Positions 1 through 7,186 of a DNA stretch of 64,000 bases are shown here, piece after piece (the stretch's first letter is position 1; each line of letters starts with the position of its first letter). A model generated the notes under the pieces. The model was not told where the DNA came from and searched no databases. It worked only from the letters and a program-made list of their open reading frames with translations. Origin of the DNA: Paenarthrobacter aurescens (GTDB lineage: Bacteria; Actinomycetota; Actinomycetes; Actinomycetales; Micrococcaceae); contig NZ_JAOEFX010000001.1 in assembly GCF_025421775.1 (NCBI RefSeq), positions 1 through 64,000 on the forward strand. The letters run 5' to 3'. The position numbers were made by a program, and so were the translations under genes.

Positions 1-476
1 GGATCACGATCAGGCAGCTGGGCAGTCAACCCGCTGAGGATGTGTGAGGTCTCTTCTCCTGCAGCCACGTCCAACCTTCCTTTAGGCGCATGCATCGGCG
101 CCTCAGGTCTGGCAGGGTAACTGCCCGTCGTGAACGCGTCGTGTGCGACATCTCGGTTTCAACAGCCCGGTCGGATGCGCCGGGCAGGTCTTGTGAGCGC
201 TTGGCTGCCCAGTAGAATTCTGCGGGGCGATCGCCCTGCAGCCATAGCGCTCATGGCCACTCTAGCTTTCACTGCGCTGCGATGCGTAGCCGCAGGCCCT
301 TAGGGGCGTTGTATGTCACACCTGGCCGGCCCGCGTGACGGAAAGCACGTGACGGCCACGGCCTCGAAACACCCCAGGTAATGCGGAATGTGGCCCGTGG
401 CAGGGACAATGGCTTGAAGCACACGCCCAAAGGGTGTTGGCTGTTAGTAATGGAAGTCACTTCAAAAGGAGGAAAC
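1..476. other. Non-coding leader region, no gene recognised
   Basis: No reading frame here has convincing protein character. The only clear signal is the ribosome binding site AAAGGAGG near 465-472, which serves the gene starting at 477. In M. tuberculosis the DUF3052 gene lies next to aceE, so this stretch could hold a promoter region shared with a gene beyond the left edge; that is inference only. Confidence 0.5.
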
Positions 477-896
477 GTGAGCGAGGCCGACGCCGCCACA
501 TCGGTAAATGTGGCGGAACGAATGGGTTTCAAAGATGGGGATCTGATTCAGGAGCGCGGCTACGACGACGACGTCGACTTCGACTTGCGTGACGACGTTG
601 AAGATGTCACGGGCTCTGAGCTGCTGGATGAAGACGACCATGACGTAGTTGATGCCGTTGTCTTTTGGTGGCGGGACGGCGACGGTGATCTTGTTGATGC
701 CCTCATGGATTCGCTCACCACGTTGAAGGAAGGCGGAGTTGTCTGGGTCCTGACGCCTAAGTCCGGCCGTGACAACTATGTTTCCCCGGCTGACATCCAG
801 GACGCTGCCCCCACGTCCGGGCTGCACCTCACCACCTCTGCCGGGGTGTCGAAGGACTGGAGTGCCACCCGCCTGGTGCCAAAGAAGAACAAGTGA
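477..896 (+). CDS. DUF3052 family protein
   Basis: This 139-residue acidic protein resembles the actinobacterial DUF3052 family (M. tuberculosis Rv2239c type). The N-terminal half is very rich in Asp and Glu, followed by a hydrophobic strand (VVFWW) and a glycine-rich VVWVLTPKSG segment that is the family hallmark. No catalytic residues are apparent and the function is unknown. I chose the GTG at 477 over the in-frame ATG at 381 because AAAGGAGG lies just upstream. Its stop overlaps the start of the peroxiredoxin gene by four bases, so the two are probably translationally coupled. The same pairing with ahpE occurs in mycobacteria. Confidence 0.85.
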   Translation: MSEADAATSVNVAERMGFKDGDLIQERGYDDDVDFDLRDDVEDVTGSELLDEDDHDVVDAVVFWWRDGDGDLVDALMDSLTTLKEGGVVWVLTPKSGRDNYVSPADIQDAAPTSGLHLTTSAGVSKDWSATRLVPKKNK

Positions 897-1396
897 CAGA
901 TGTCCGACTGGCGCCCGCCCCCGCGGTCGTTCCGCAACCGGGTCAGCTTGCGCCGGACTTTGAGCTGCTGAACCAGTACGGCGAGCCAGTCCGCCTGTCG
1001 GACTACCGGGGCCGCAACGTCGTCGTGGTGTTTTATCCTTTCGCTTTCTCCGGTATTTGCACCGGGGAGCTTTGTGAGATTCGCGACAATATCGCGGCCT
1101 TTGAGGATTCGAACGCCACGGTGCTTGCGGTCTCTGTCGACAGCAAATTCACCCTGCGCGCCTACTCGCAGCAAGAAGGCTATGGCTTCGACCTCTTAGC
1201 CGACTTCTGGCCGCATGGTGCGGTAGCCCAGGCTTACGGCGTTTTCGACGCCCACAGCGGCATGGCCCTGAGGGGAACGTTCATCATCGACGCTTCCGGC
1301 GTCGTACGCCATGTGGTGGTGAATCCGCGCGGCCAAGCCCGTGACTTCGCTGAGTACCGTCGGGCGCTCTTGGCTTTGGGGCCACAGTCGCCATGA
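893..1396 (+). CDS. ahpE: Peroxiredoxin, AhpE/Bcp-like
   Basis: This 167-residue cytosolic thiol peroxidase of the AhpC/TSA superfamily should reduce hydrogen peroxide and organic or peroxynitrite substrates. The active-site segment reads YPFAFSGICTGELCEIRD, with the peroxidatic Cys at about residue 56. A second Cys follows at about 61, giving a C-X4-C spacing like Bcp/PrxQ, whereas M. tuberculosis AhpE is a one-Cys enzyme. The GTG start overlaps the DUF3052 stop and the TGA overlaps the sirtuin ATG, so the three genes form a tight cluster. Assignment to the AhpE subfamily rests on the motif and on neighbours; Bcp-type is the alternative. Confidence 0.88.
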   Translation: MTDVRLAPAPAVVPQPGQLAPDFELLNQYGEPVRLSDYRGRNVVVVFYPFAFSGICTGELCEIRDNIAAFEDSNATVLAVSVDSKFTLRAYSQQEGYGFDLLADFWPHGAVAQAYGVFDAHSGMALRGTFIIDASGVVRHVVVNPRGQARDFAEYRRALLALGPQSP

Positions 1397-2340
1397 GCCA
1401 CAACCGGCCCGGGGTGGGCATGACCGGGTTTGCCAGCATGGCACCGGCTCCCGTGGCGCAACTTGCCGCCGACGAGCTTGACGATGTCGAGCGGGCGGCG
1501 CGCGTTCTGAGTGGCAAGCGTCTGGCTGTTCTTACGGGAGCAGGCCTCAGTACCGATTCGGGCATTCCTGATTACCGGGGTCCAGGGTCAGCACCACGGA
1601 ACCCCATGACCTATCAGGAGTTCATCGGCAGTGAGGCCAACCGCAGACGGTACTGGGCGCGGAACCACCTCGGCTGGTCCCACCTGAGGCATGCCGATCC
1701 CAACGCAGGCCATGCCGCCGTCGCGCTGATGGAGCGTCGTGGACTGCTCTCCGGCCTCATTACCCAGAATGTGGACAGGCTCCATGAGGACGCCGGGAGC
1801 GTCAACGTGGTGGATCTCCATGGGCGATTCGACCAAGTGATCTGCCTCGAGAACGGGCACGTTTTCAGCAGGCGATTGATTGCAGCCATCCTCGAGGAGA
1901 TCAATCCAGGTTTCGTCGCTGCTGCTTTGGAGGCCGGGGTGGTGGAAATGGCCCCCGATGCAGACGCGACGGTTGAGGATCCTGAACTCATCACCTCGTT
2001 CGTCATGGCTGTGTGTCCCATATGCGGCGGGACGCTCAAGCCGGACTTCGTTTACTTCGGGGAGAATGTCCCTAAGGGGCGGGTGGAGCGCGCCTACGCC
2101 ATGGTCGATGCTGCGGACGCGCTCCTCGTGGCGGGATCGTCCCTGACGGTGCAAAGCGGACTTCGGTTCGTGCGCCATGCAGCAAAAGCCGGGAAGCCGG
2201 TGGTCATCGTCAATAGGGGAACTACCCGTGGTGATGAGTTCGCGGAGTTGAAAATCGAGCTGGGAGTGAGTGGGGTATTGGACTATCTCGCCCGAAATCT
2301 CCCTGAACTTCCGGGGGCAAAAGAGCCGATTGGTGTTTAG
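1393..2340 (+). CDS. Sir2-family NAD-dependent protein deacylase
   Basis: This 315-residue sirtuin should remove acyl groups from lysines using NAD. The NAD-binding motif GAGLSTDSGIPDYRG is at 49-63, TQNVDRLH at about 124-131 and the catalytic His143 in the DLHG motif. GSSLTVQSG and VIVNRG near the C-terminus complete the Rossmann fold. The zinc site looks incomplete: Cys151, Cys208 and Cys211 are present, but the residue expected to be the second Cys of the first pair is Asn154 (CLEN instead of CxxC); His156 is nearby. The ATG at 1393 overlaps the peroxiredoxin stop by four bases. It ends 64 bases before tRNA-Val. Confidence 0.9.
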   Translation: MSHNRPGVGMTGFASMAPAPVAQLAADELDDVERAARVLSGKRLAVLTGAGLSTDSGIPDYRGPGSAPRNPMTYQEFIGSEANRRRYWARNHLGWSHLRHADPNAGHAAVALMERRGLLSGLITQNVDRLHEDAGSVNVVDLHGRFDQVICLENGHVFSRRLIAAILEEINPGFVAAALEAGVVEMAPDADATVEDPELITSFVMAVCPICGGTLKPDFVYFGENVPKGRVERAYAMVDAADALLVAGSSLTVQSGLRFVRHAAKAGKPVVIVNRGTTRGDEFAELKIELGVSGVLDYLARNLPELPGAKEPIGV

Positions 2341-2404
2341 GCCGATTGATCATGTAGAGTCATTGTTCGTTGGTTGAAGCGCTGAGGCACTGAAACCGCG
2401 TCTT

Positions 2405-2480
2405 GGGTCTTTAGCTCAGCTGGTAGAGCGCCACGTTTACACCGTGGATGTCATCGGTTCGATCCCGGTAGGACCCACCA
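2405..2480 (+). tRNA. tRNA-Val (anticodon UAC)
   Basis: The full cloverleaf is visible: acceptor GGGTCTT pairs with AGGACCC, the anticodon arm is CCACG-TTTACAC-CGTGG with anticodon TAC, and the T loop reads TTCGATC. Discriminator A and an encoded CCA end the gene at 2480. Confidence 0.97.
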
Positions 2481-2483
2481 AGC

Positions 2484-2533
2484 AAAACCCCGCTATACGG
2501 AGCCTTATGGTTCGGTGTGGCGGGGTTTTTTTG
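2484..2533 (+). terminator. Intrinsic terminator after tRNA-Val
   Basis: AAAACCCCGC pairs with GCGGGGTTTT across a roughly 25-base loop and is followed by a run of T. It sits directly after the tRNA CCA end. Confidence 0.8.
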
Positions 2534-2594
2534 TCGTTCCTGGCGTTGGAGTGCTGCCCTAAAATGTCTGAGGCAGCTCCTAGCGTTGCCTTCC

Positions 2595-2885
2595 ATGGAG
2601 CACGTTTATATACGAACCAGCGCGCAAGGAGTGCCGGCCGCGGTCGTGAGGGGCAGCAGGGAATGGCAGATGGTGGTGGAACCTGTCCGCTGGTTTGAGC
2701 GGGTCCCATGGTGGGAACAATCAAGGCGCATGCCGAGAGGGCAGGGGCGCGTTGATGTTGAGGTGTGGCAGGTCCAGGTTCGTTTGGGAAACAATGTCCG
2801 GTCCGGCATTGCCACGTGGCAACTGGTGCGGGACGGTGCTGGCGGGGGCTGGTGCCTCAGGGGCGAGGAAGTCGTCGCAGCTTAG
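2595..2885 (+). CDS. Small conserved hypothetical protein, DUF6504-like
   Basis: This 96-residue protein is rich in Trp, Arg and Val, with the string VRWFERVPWWE in the middle and DVEVWQVQV followed by a WQLVRDG segment. That pattern resembles the actinobacterial DUF6504 family, a small beta-rich protein of unknown function often found near DNA repair genes. The ATG at 2595 gives the compact version; no strong ribosome binding site is visible, so the start is uncertain. A 12-bp inverted repeat follows at 2905-2949. The reading is supported by composition and motif only. Confidence 0.55.
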   Translation: MEHVYIRTSAQGVPAAVVRGSREWQMVVEPVRWFERVPWWEQSRRMPRGQGRVDVEVWQVQVRLGNNVRSGIATWQLVRDGAGGGWCLRGEEVVAA

Positions 2886-2904
2886 CTCTACCCGGGAAAT
2901 GGAT

Positions 2905-2949
2905 GAGCTCTCCACCACGACTATTGGGGGATGCCGCGGTGGAGAGCTC
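2905..2949. terminator. Long inverted repeat, possible factor-independent hairpin
   Basis: GAGCTCTCCACC (2905-2916) and GGTGGAGAGCTC (2938-2949) are perfect 12-bp arms around a 21-base loop. The hairpin lies 20 bases after the DUF6504-like stop codon and has no T-run, so termination by it is uncertain. Confidence 0.5.
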
Positions 2950-3061
2950 GAAGATGAATATACAGATAACTCTTGGGTTTGAAAAGCGGAGGAGCTCGTG
3001 GCGCTGCCAGGTGTCGTGGATCCACCCGGCTCCGGCCACGGTGGTGTCCGCCGCATGCCAC

Positions 3062-3092
3062 TATGATGGGTACTGTTCAGCAGAATGAACAG
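3062..3092 (+). promoter_or_regulatory. Candidate IclR operator with -10 box (autoregulation)
   Basis: A TATGAT box at 3062-3067 is followed by the perfect palindrome CTGTTCA-N6-TGAACAG at 3073-3092, placed where transcription would begin. Related sites occur at 3997-4016 and 7106-7125. The position 28 bases before the IclR start suggests autoregulation; no binding data are available. Confidence 0.6.
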
Positions 3093-3119
3093 GCAGATTG
3101 CACTGACATAAGGAGAATC

Positions 3120-3914
3120 ATGGCCGATTCCCGCACCACCCGTTCCGAAGGATTGGGCGCTTCGTCGCCGGCGCCGGCCGTGACGCGCGCAGCCGCAGTG
3201 CTGGAGGCACTCGCTGGATCTCCGTCGGGCCGCTTGACGCTGAGCGATCTTTCCCGTGAACTCGGTATCCCTAAATCGTCTACGTCCAATCTGCTGCTCG
3301 CGCTGGAGGAAGCGCGGCTCATCACCAGGCAAGGTGCGGACTTTGCCCTGGGTCGTAAGCTCGTGGAGCTTGGCGCCGCCTACCTTAGCCGCCTCGATGA
3401 GGTGCAGGAGTTCTACAAGTACTGCGAGCAGGCCCCCACGCTCTCCGGCGAGACCGTGCGGATCGCCATGCTCGACGGCGACCACGTCATCTATTTGGCA
3501 AGGTACGAGGGACATCCCGCCGTCAGGCTGACGTCCAATATTGGCGACAAGATGCCCGTCTCTCTGTGCAGTGTCGGGAAGGCGTTGCTTGCGCAGCTCC
3601 ACGATCACGATATAGATGCGATGTTCCCGGACGGCATGCAGCTCCCTGTCATGACGAACAATTCGTTGCGCACCGCTGAGGAACTCAAGGCGCAGGTGGC
3701 CACCATCCGCAAACAGGGGTTCGCCTTTGAGGATGAGGAGTCAACGGTGGGGGTGGTCTGCCTGGCTGTGCCCGTGCCCACGCATGGGGCCCATGGACCG
3801 AGCCTCGGACTTTCGGTGACCGCGCTGAAGGCGACGTACTCGGAAGAGCAGGGCGCGCTGATGGTCAAAGAGCTCAAGGAGTTGGCACGTTCCCTCGGCA
3901 ACCCGATGGGGTAG
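3120..3914 (+). CDS. IclR-family transcriptional regulator
   Basis: This 264-residue protein has an N-terminal winged helix-turn-helix (about residues 20-85, including LSDLSRELGIPKSSTSNLL) and a C-terminal IclR effector-binding domain with VSLCSVGKALLA and FEDEESTVGVVCLAVPV. Such regulators usually bind small carboxylates and repress adjacent catabolic genes. The ATG at 3120 was chosen because AAGGAG lies just upstream; the frame stays open to 2973 but that segment is not protein-like. The transporter gene follows 167 bases later on the same strand. Palindromes at its own promoter and at the two neighbouring promoters mark it as the likely island regulator. Its effector cannot be read from the sequence. 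Confidence 0.92.
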   Translation: MADSRTTRSEGLGASSPAPAVTRAAAVLEALAGSPSGRLTLSDLSRELGIPKSSTSNLLLALEEARLITRQGADFALGRKLVELGAAYLSRLDEVQEFYKYCEQAPTLSGETVRIAMLDGDHVIYLARYEGHPAVRLTSNIGDKMPVSLCSVGKALLAQLHDHDIDAMFPDGMQLPVMTNNSLRTAEELKAQVATIRKQGFAFEDEESTVGVVCLAVPVPTHGAHGPSLGLSVTALKATYSEEQGALMVKELKELARSLGNPMG

Positions 3915-3969
3915 TTGGAGGATTATCCCCATCTCATATCGCCTTGGCTGAATAAATCTGATTACAGCC

Positions 3970-4016
3970 TTGGCAGTGAGTTCAACAAGCTGTACGCTGT
4001 TCATCATAGTGATCTT
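3970..4016 (+). promoter_or_regulatory. Promoter and candidate IclR operator of the transporter
   Basis: TTGGCA (3970-3975) and TACGCT (3993-3998) are spaced by 17 bases. The palindrome-like CTGTTCATCATAGTGATCTT at 3997-4016 begins inside the -10 box and covers the likely start site, which would suit repression. Its left half TGTTCA is identical to the site at 3074. Confidence 0.5.
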
Positions 4017-4081
4017 GGCGGTGATGCCATCACTATCTCGCCGGGCCAACGGGGGCCTGGGGTGATTTTGAGGGAGTGCTT

Positions 4082-5434
4082 GTGATAACTCGTACTAATG
4101 CAAAGCTCGCGGCCGAAGCCGACGATGCTGTAGTTGAGCCGGAACAGCTACGCCGGGCAACGCTGGCCAGCTCTGTGGGCTCCGCCTTGGAGTACTACGA
4201 TTTCTACATTTATGGATTGGCATCCGCGCTGATCTTTGGGCCATTGTTCTTTTCCCCCCTTGGCCCGGACGGTGCTTTGATTGCGTCCTTCGCCACCTAC
4301 GGCGTGGGCTTCGCTGCCCGCCCATTTGGTGGACTGATCTTTGGGTACATCGGCGACAGGTTTGGCCGGAAAATGGTCCTGATCCTGACCATCGCCCTGA
4401 TGGGAACGGCAAGCTTTGCCATCGGACTGCTTCCCACCTTCGAACAGGCCGGAATGCTCGGGGCGGTCCTGCTGGTGACCCTTCGGATCATCCAGGGCCT
4501 GGGGGCCGGCGCCGAGCAGGCAGGCGCCACCACGCTGATCTCCGAGGTGGCTCCGCGCCGCCGTCGTGGTTTCTACGCATCACTGCCGTTCGTCGGCATC
4601 CAGTTGGGTACACTCCTGGGCGCCGGCACCTTTGCCCTGATCGCCATGGCCGACAAGTCCGTCCTGCAGGGCTGGCTCTGGCGGGTACCGTTCCTGGCCA
4701 GTTTCATCCTGATCGCGGTAGCCATCTTCATCCGCCTCAAGCTCAAGGAGACCCCCGCGTTCCAGGAGCTGGAAAAGCACAAGAATGTGGTCAAGAACCC
4801 CATCGGTGCGCTGTGGAAGCACTCCAAGAAGAACGTGCTCCTCGGCATCGGCCTGCGCATGGGCGAAAACGGCAACTCTTCGATCTACTCCGCTTTGTTG
4901 GTGTCCTTCATGAGCATGCCGGCAGGCGTCTTTGCCGGTAACAATTCGATCGGTCCCGTGGGCTTGCTGATCGCCGCAGGTTTCGCTGCGGTTCTGGTGG
5001 TGACGTTTGGCGCCTTGTCCGATAAGTTCGGTCGTGTCCCGGTGTACCGCTACGGCGCACTGTTCCAGGCCATCATTGCCGTTCCTGCCTTTTATCTGGT
5101 CACCTTGGGCAACGTCACCCTGGTGTGGATTGTCATGGCCGTGGGTATCGCCATCGGCGTCCAGTCGATGCTTGGCCCCCAGTGCCCGCTGCTGCCGGAA
5201 CTGTTCGGCTCCCAGTACCGCTTTACCGGTGTGGCCATGAGCCGGGAAATCTCAGCCGTCCTGGCCGGCGGACTCGCACCCCTGCTGGGTGCGCTCATGC
5301 TGGCGGCCACCAACCACTCGTGGTTGGTGCTGGCCATCTACTCCCTGGTCCTGGCGCTCATCTCCTTCGTGACCACCTTCTTCACTCCGGAGACGGCTGG
5401 GCGGGACCTCGTCAGCACGGAAGACGCAAAGTAG
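4082..5434 (+). CDS. MFS transporter, metabolite:H+ symporter (MHS) type
   Basis: This roughly 450-residue integral membrane protein has about 12 hydrophobic segments. The first carries SALEYYDFYIYG and is followed by the cytoplasmic-loop motif GDRFGRKMVL, both hallmarks of the MHS (proline/betaine, shikimate, alpha-ketoglutarate) family. A second repeat motif, SDKFGRVPVYRYG, marks the loop after TM8. The family imports organic acids with protons. GTG at 4082 is favoured because GAGGGAG ends at 4076 with proper spacing; GTG at 4076 is the alternative. Placement between an IclR gene and hexonate dehydrogenases suggests a sugar acid or related hydroxyacid as substrate, which is inference. Confidence 0.9.
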   Translation: MITRTNAKLAAEADDAVVEPEQLRRATLASSVGSALEYYDFYIYGLASALIFGPLFFSPLGPDGALIASFATYGVGFAARPFGGLIFGYIGDRFGRKMVLILTIALMGTASFAIGLLPTFEQAGMLGAVLLVTLRIIQGLGAGAEQAGATTLISEVAPRRRRGFYASLPFVGIQLGTLLGAGTFALIAMADKSVLQGWLWRVPFLASFILIAVAIFIRLKLKETPAFQELEKHKNVVKNPIGALWKHSKKNVLLGIGLRMGENGNSSIYSALLVSFMSMPAGVFAGNNSIGPVGLLIAAGFAAVLVVTFGALSDKFGRVPVYRYGALFQAIIAVPAFYLVTLGNVTLVWIVMAVGIAIGVQSMLGPQCPLLPELFGSQYRFTGVAMSREISAVLAGGLAPLLGALMLAATNHSWLVLAIYSLVLALISFVTTFFTPETAGRDLVSTEDAK

Positions 5435-5456
5435 CTCTCGCGCTAACTTCAAGCAC

Positions 5457-5496
5457 AGCAGCGCGGCACTCTCCATGCGGAGGGTGCCGCGCTGCT
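5457..5496. terminator. Strong hairpin after the transporter gene
   Basis: An 18-bp stem (one G-T pair) is formed by 5457-5474 and 5479-5496 with a four-base loop. It lies 22 bases after the transporter stop and before the stop of the opposing gene, so it may act in both directions; there is no T-run. Confidence 0.7.
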
Positions 5497-5533
5497 GCTG
5501 TCAGAGGCGAGGCCGTTGCTGGGTACGGACGGA

Positions 5534-5968
5534 CTATTCCTGCACTTCCCGGGGCGCCTTGAAGACGCTTCCCGAAATCGGAGAGGTGGCGAACCATCCA
5601 GTACCTTCCCCGGATGGGCTGGCTGTAAGTGCGCGGACGATTCTGTCTTTTTCTGCGCGCGCCGCAGCGATGAGGACATCAAAAGCAGCAACGGCCCGGG
5701 GGTTGGGGGATCCTGTGCCTCTGAACAGGTGTGTCCGGAAGCCTTCCTCGTAGGACCTGAACCCGACTTCATATCCATCGCCGGGTTCATCGGCAACACG
5801 CTGTGCCAGTCGATGACCTTCAGTGGTGTACTTGGCTGCCCGGTCCGCCGACTTCCAGTAGTCGATGGGACCGTCAAGCCAGAGCGCCGTGTCCCCGCAG
5901 TCCGGAAACGGGCGCACGATAGCGCGTTGCGGGCCCTCCGATGCATTCGTGTGGCGATGCTGCTTCAA
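5534..5968 (-). CDS. Hypothetical protein, unknown family
   Basis: I do not recognise this gene. The reverse strand encodes about 144 residues with a credible soluble-protein pattern: WLDGPIDYW, AKYTTEGHRLAQRVADE, a YEVGFRSYEEGFRTHLFRGTG stretch and an alanine-rich helix, AFDVLIAAARAEKDRIVRAL. The reading frame is longer, but upstream of about 5981 it runs into the GC-rich terminator of the next gene, so the start is uncertain. TTG at 5968 and GTG at 5917 are candidates, neither with a good ribosome binding site. The helical C-terminal segment and acidic/basic balance argue for a real gene. Confidence 0.5.
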   Translation of the reverse strand: MKQHRHTNASEGPQRAIVRPFPDCGDTALWLDGPIDYWKSADRAAKYTTEGHRLAQRVADEPGDGYEVGFRSYEEGFRTHLFRGTGSPNPRAVAAFDVLIAAARAEKDRIVRALTASPSGEGTGWFATSPISGSVFKAPREVQE

Positions 5969-5980
5969 TGCAATGTCAAA

Positions 5981-6023
5981 GCAAGGGGCGCGGCCAGGGG
6001 CGGTCCCTGGCCGCGCCCCTTGC
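5981..6023 (-). terminator. Intrinsic terminator of the hydroxyacid dehydrogenase gene
   Basis: Positions 5981-5999 and 6005-6023 form a perfect 19-bp GC-rich stem around a five-base loop. On the reverse strand it is followed by TTTG, and it lies 26 bases past the stop of the dehydrogenase gene. Confidence 0.8.
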
Positions 6024-6048
6024 GCAGGCCGAACGTTGAGAAGACGGT

Positions 6049-7116
6049 CTAGTAGAAGTGGATCGGATCCACTAGGTGCGGCAGTTCCCCGCCGGCCAGG
6101 AAGGTACGAAGGTTGCTGCAGAACCGTTCGGCGATGAGCCGGTTCTCGGCCGCGCTGAGGGCCGAAGTGTGTGGGGAAACGAGTACCTTTGGGTGCTTCC
6201 ACAAGGGGCTGTCCTGGGGGAGGGGCTCCACCGCAAAGACATCAAGACACGCGTAGGAGACCTGGCCGTTGTCCAGCGCTTCGAGCAGCGCTTCCTCGTC
6301 CACCACGGTTCCGCGGCCCACGTTCACAAACACCGTTCCGGGCTTCATGGCGGAGAAAATGTCCTTGTTGAACAGATTCTCCGTGTAAGGAGTACCGGGG
6401 AGCGTGTTGACTACGGCGTCGGCGTCGGCGAGTAGTCCGGGGAGTCCGTCATTGCCGGTGACCTCCTCTATTCCGTCAATGGCTTCGACGTTGCGCTTGG
6501 TTCCGCTGACCTTCATGCCCAGAGCGCGAGCGATGCGTGCCGTCTCCATGCCGATTTCGCCGAGCCCGGCGATGACCACCTTTGAGCCGTTGGCCAGTTT
6601 GGTGGGTGTGCGGAGTTCGGGCCAGAGTTTGGCGGCCTGGTCCTGTGCCATCTCCGCGCTGCGCTTGAAGCCGTTGAGGATGCCGAAAGCGGAGAACTCC
6701 GCCAGCGGCAGAGCATGGACGCCTGCCGAGGTGGTCACCCGGAACTTCTGCAAGGTTTCGGTGTCCAGCCCGGATGCTTTGACCGCTCCGCCGGCGCCGG
6801 CGGCCATGGCGTGGATCCACTGCAGGTGGGGGTTGCTCGCGGCGATGCGTGCCAGTCCTGCCGGGCTCTCGTTGGGGAAGCCGTAGAGAACCTGCGCCCG
6901 GTTCAGCATGGCCCAGTATCGTTCCTCCTGCTCTGGCGTCCGCTTGAAGTCGGGGTCGCCGGCATGGTCGGCGGGGAACCGCTCGGGGGGCAGCAGCTCG
7001 GGATCGTAGAGAACCGTTACGGAAGTATCAACAGCGCGGATCAGCTCTACATGCTCTGCTTCGAGCGGTACAGCGATGGCGATGGTAAGTTCATCAGTCG
7101 TCATAGTGTTCATCAT
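6049..7116 (-). CDS. D-2-hydroxyacid dehydrogenase (NAD-dependent)
   Basis: This roughly 350-residue soluble oxidoreductase interconverts a D-2-hydroxyacid and its 2-oxoacid. The nucleotide-binding motif is GLGEIGMETARIARALGM near residue 195. The NVGRGTVVDEEAL segment carries the catalytic Arg, a Glu lies in DVFAVEPLP, and the catalytic His is in SPHTSAL. It resembles glyoxylate/hydroxypyruvate or 2-ketogluconate reductases (GhrB-like), but substrate cannot be decided. Starts at 7116, 7113 or 7104 are possible; the candidate operator at 7106-7125 overlaps the upstream ones, which favours 7104. It is divergent from the next oxidoreductase gene. Confidence 0.88.
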   Translation of the reverse strand: MMNTMTTDELTIAIAVPLEAEHVELIRAVDTSVTVLYDPELLPPERFPADHAGDPDFKRTPEQEERYWAMLNRAQVLYGFPNESPAGLARIAASNPHLQWIHAMAAGAGGAVKASGLDTETLQKFRVTTSAGVHALPLAEFSAFGILNGFKRSAEMAQDQAAKLWPELRTPTKLANGSKVVIAGLGEIGMETARIARALGMKVSGTKRNVEAIDGIEEVTGNDGLPGLLADADAVVNTLPGTPYTENLFNKDIFSAMKPGTVFVNVGRGTVVDEEALLEALDNGQVSYACLDVFAVEPLPQDSPLWKHPKVLVSPHTSALSAAENRLIAERFCSNLRTFLAGGELPHLVDPIHFY

Positions 7117-7135
7117 ACTGAATGGAGGCTAGGAT
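7106..7135. promoter_or_regulatory. Candidate IclR operator in the divergent dehydrogenase promoter
   Basis: GTGTTCATCATACTGAATGG (7106-7125) shares TGTTCATCATA with the site before the transporter and TGTTCA-N6-TGA with the site before the IclR gene. A possible -10 box TAGGAT for the rightward gene lies at 7130-7135. Confidence 0.5.
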
Positions 7136-7186
7136 ATTGAACAGTATTCCTGAAGATGACCACAAAGAAGTGAGGAGTTACCTGCC

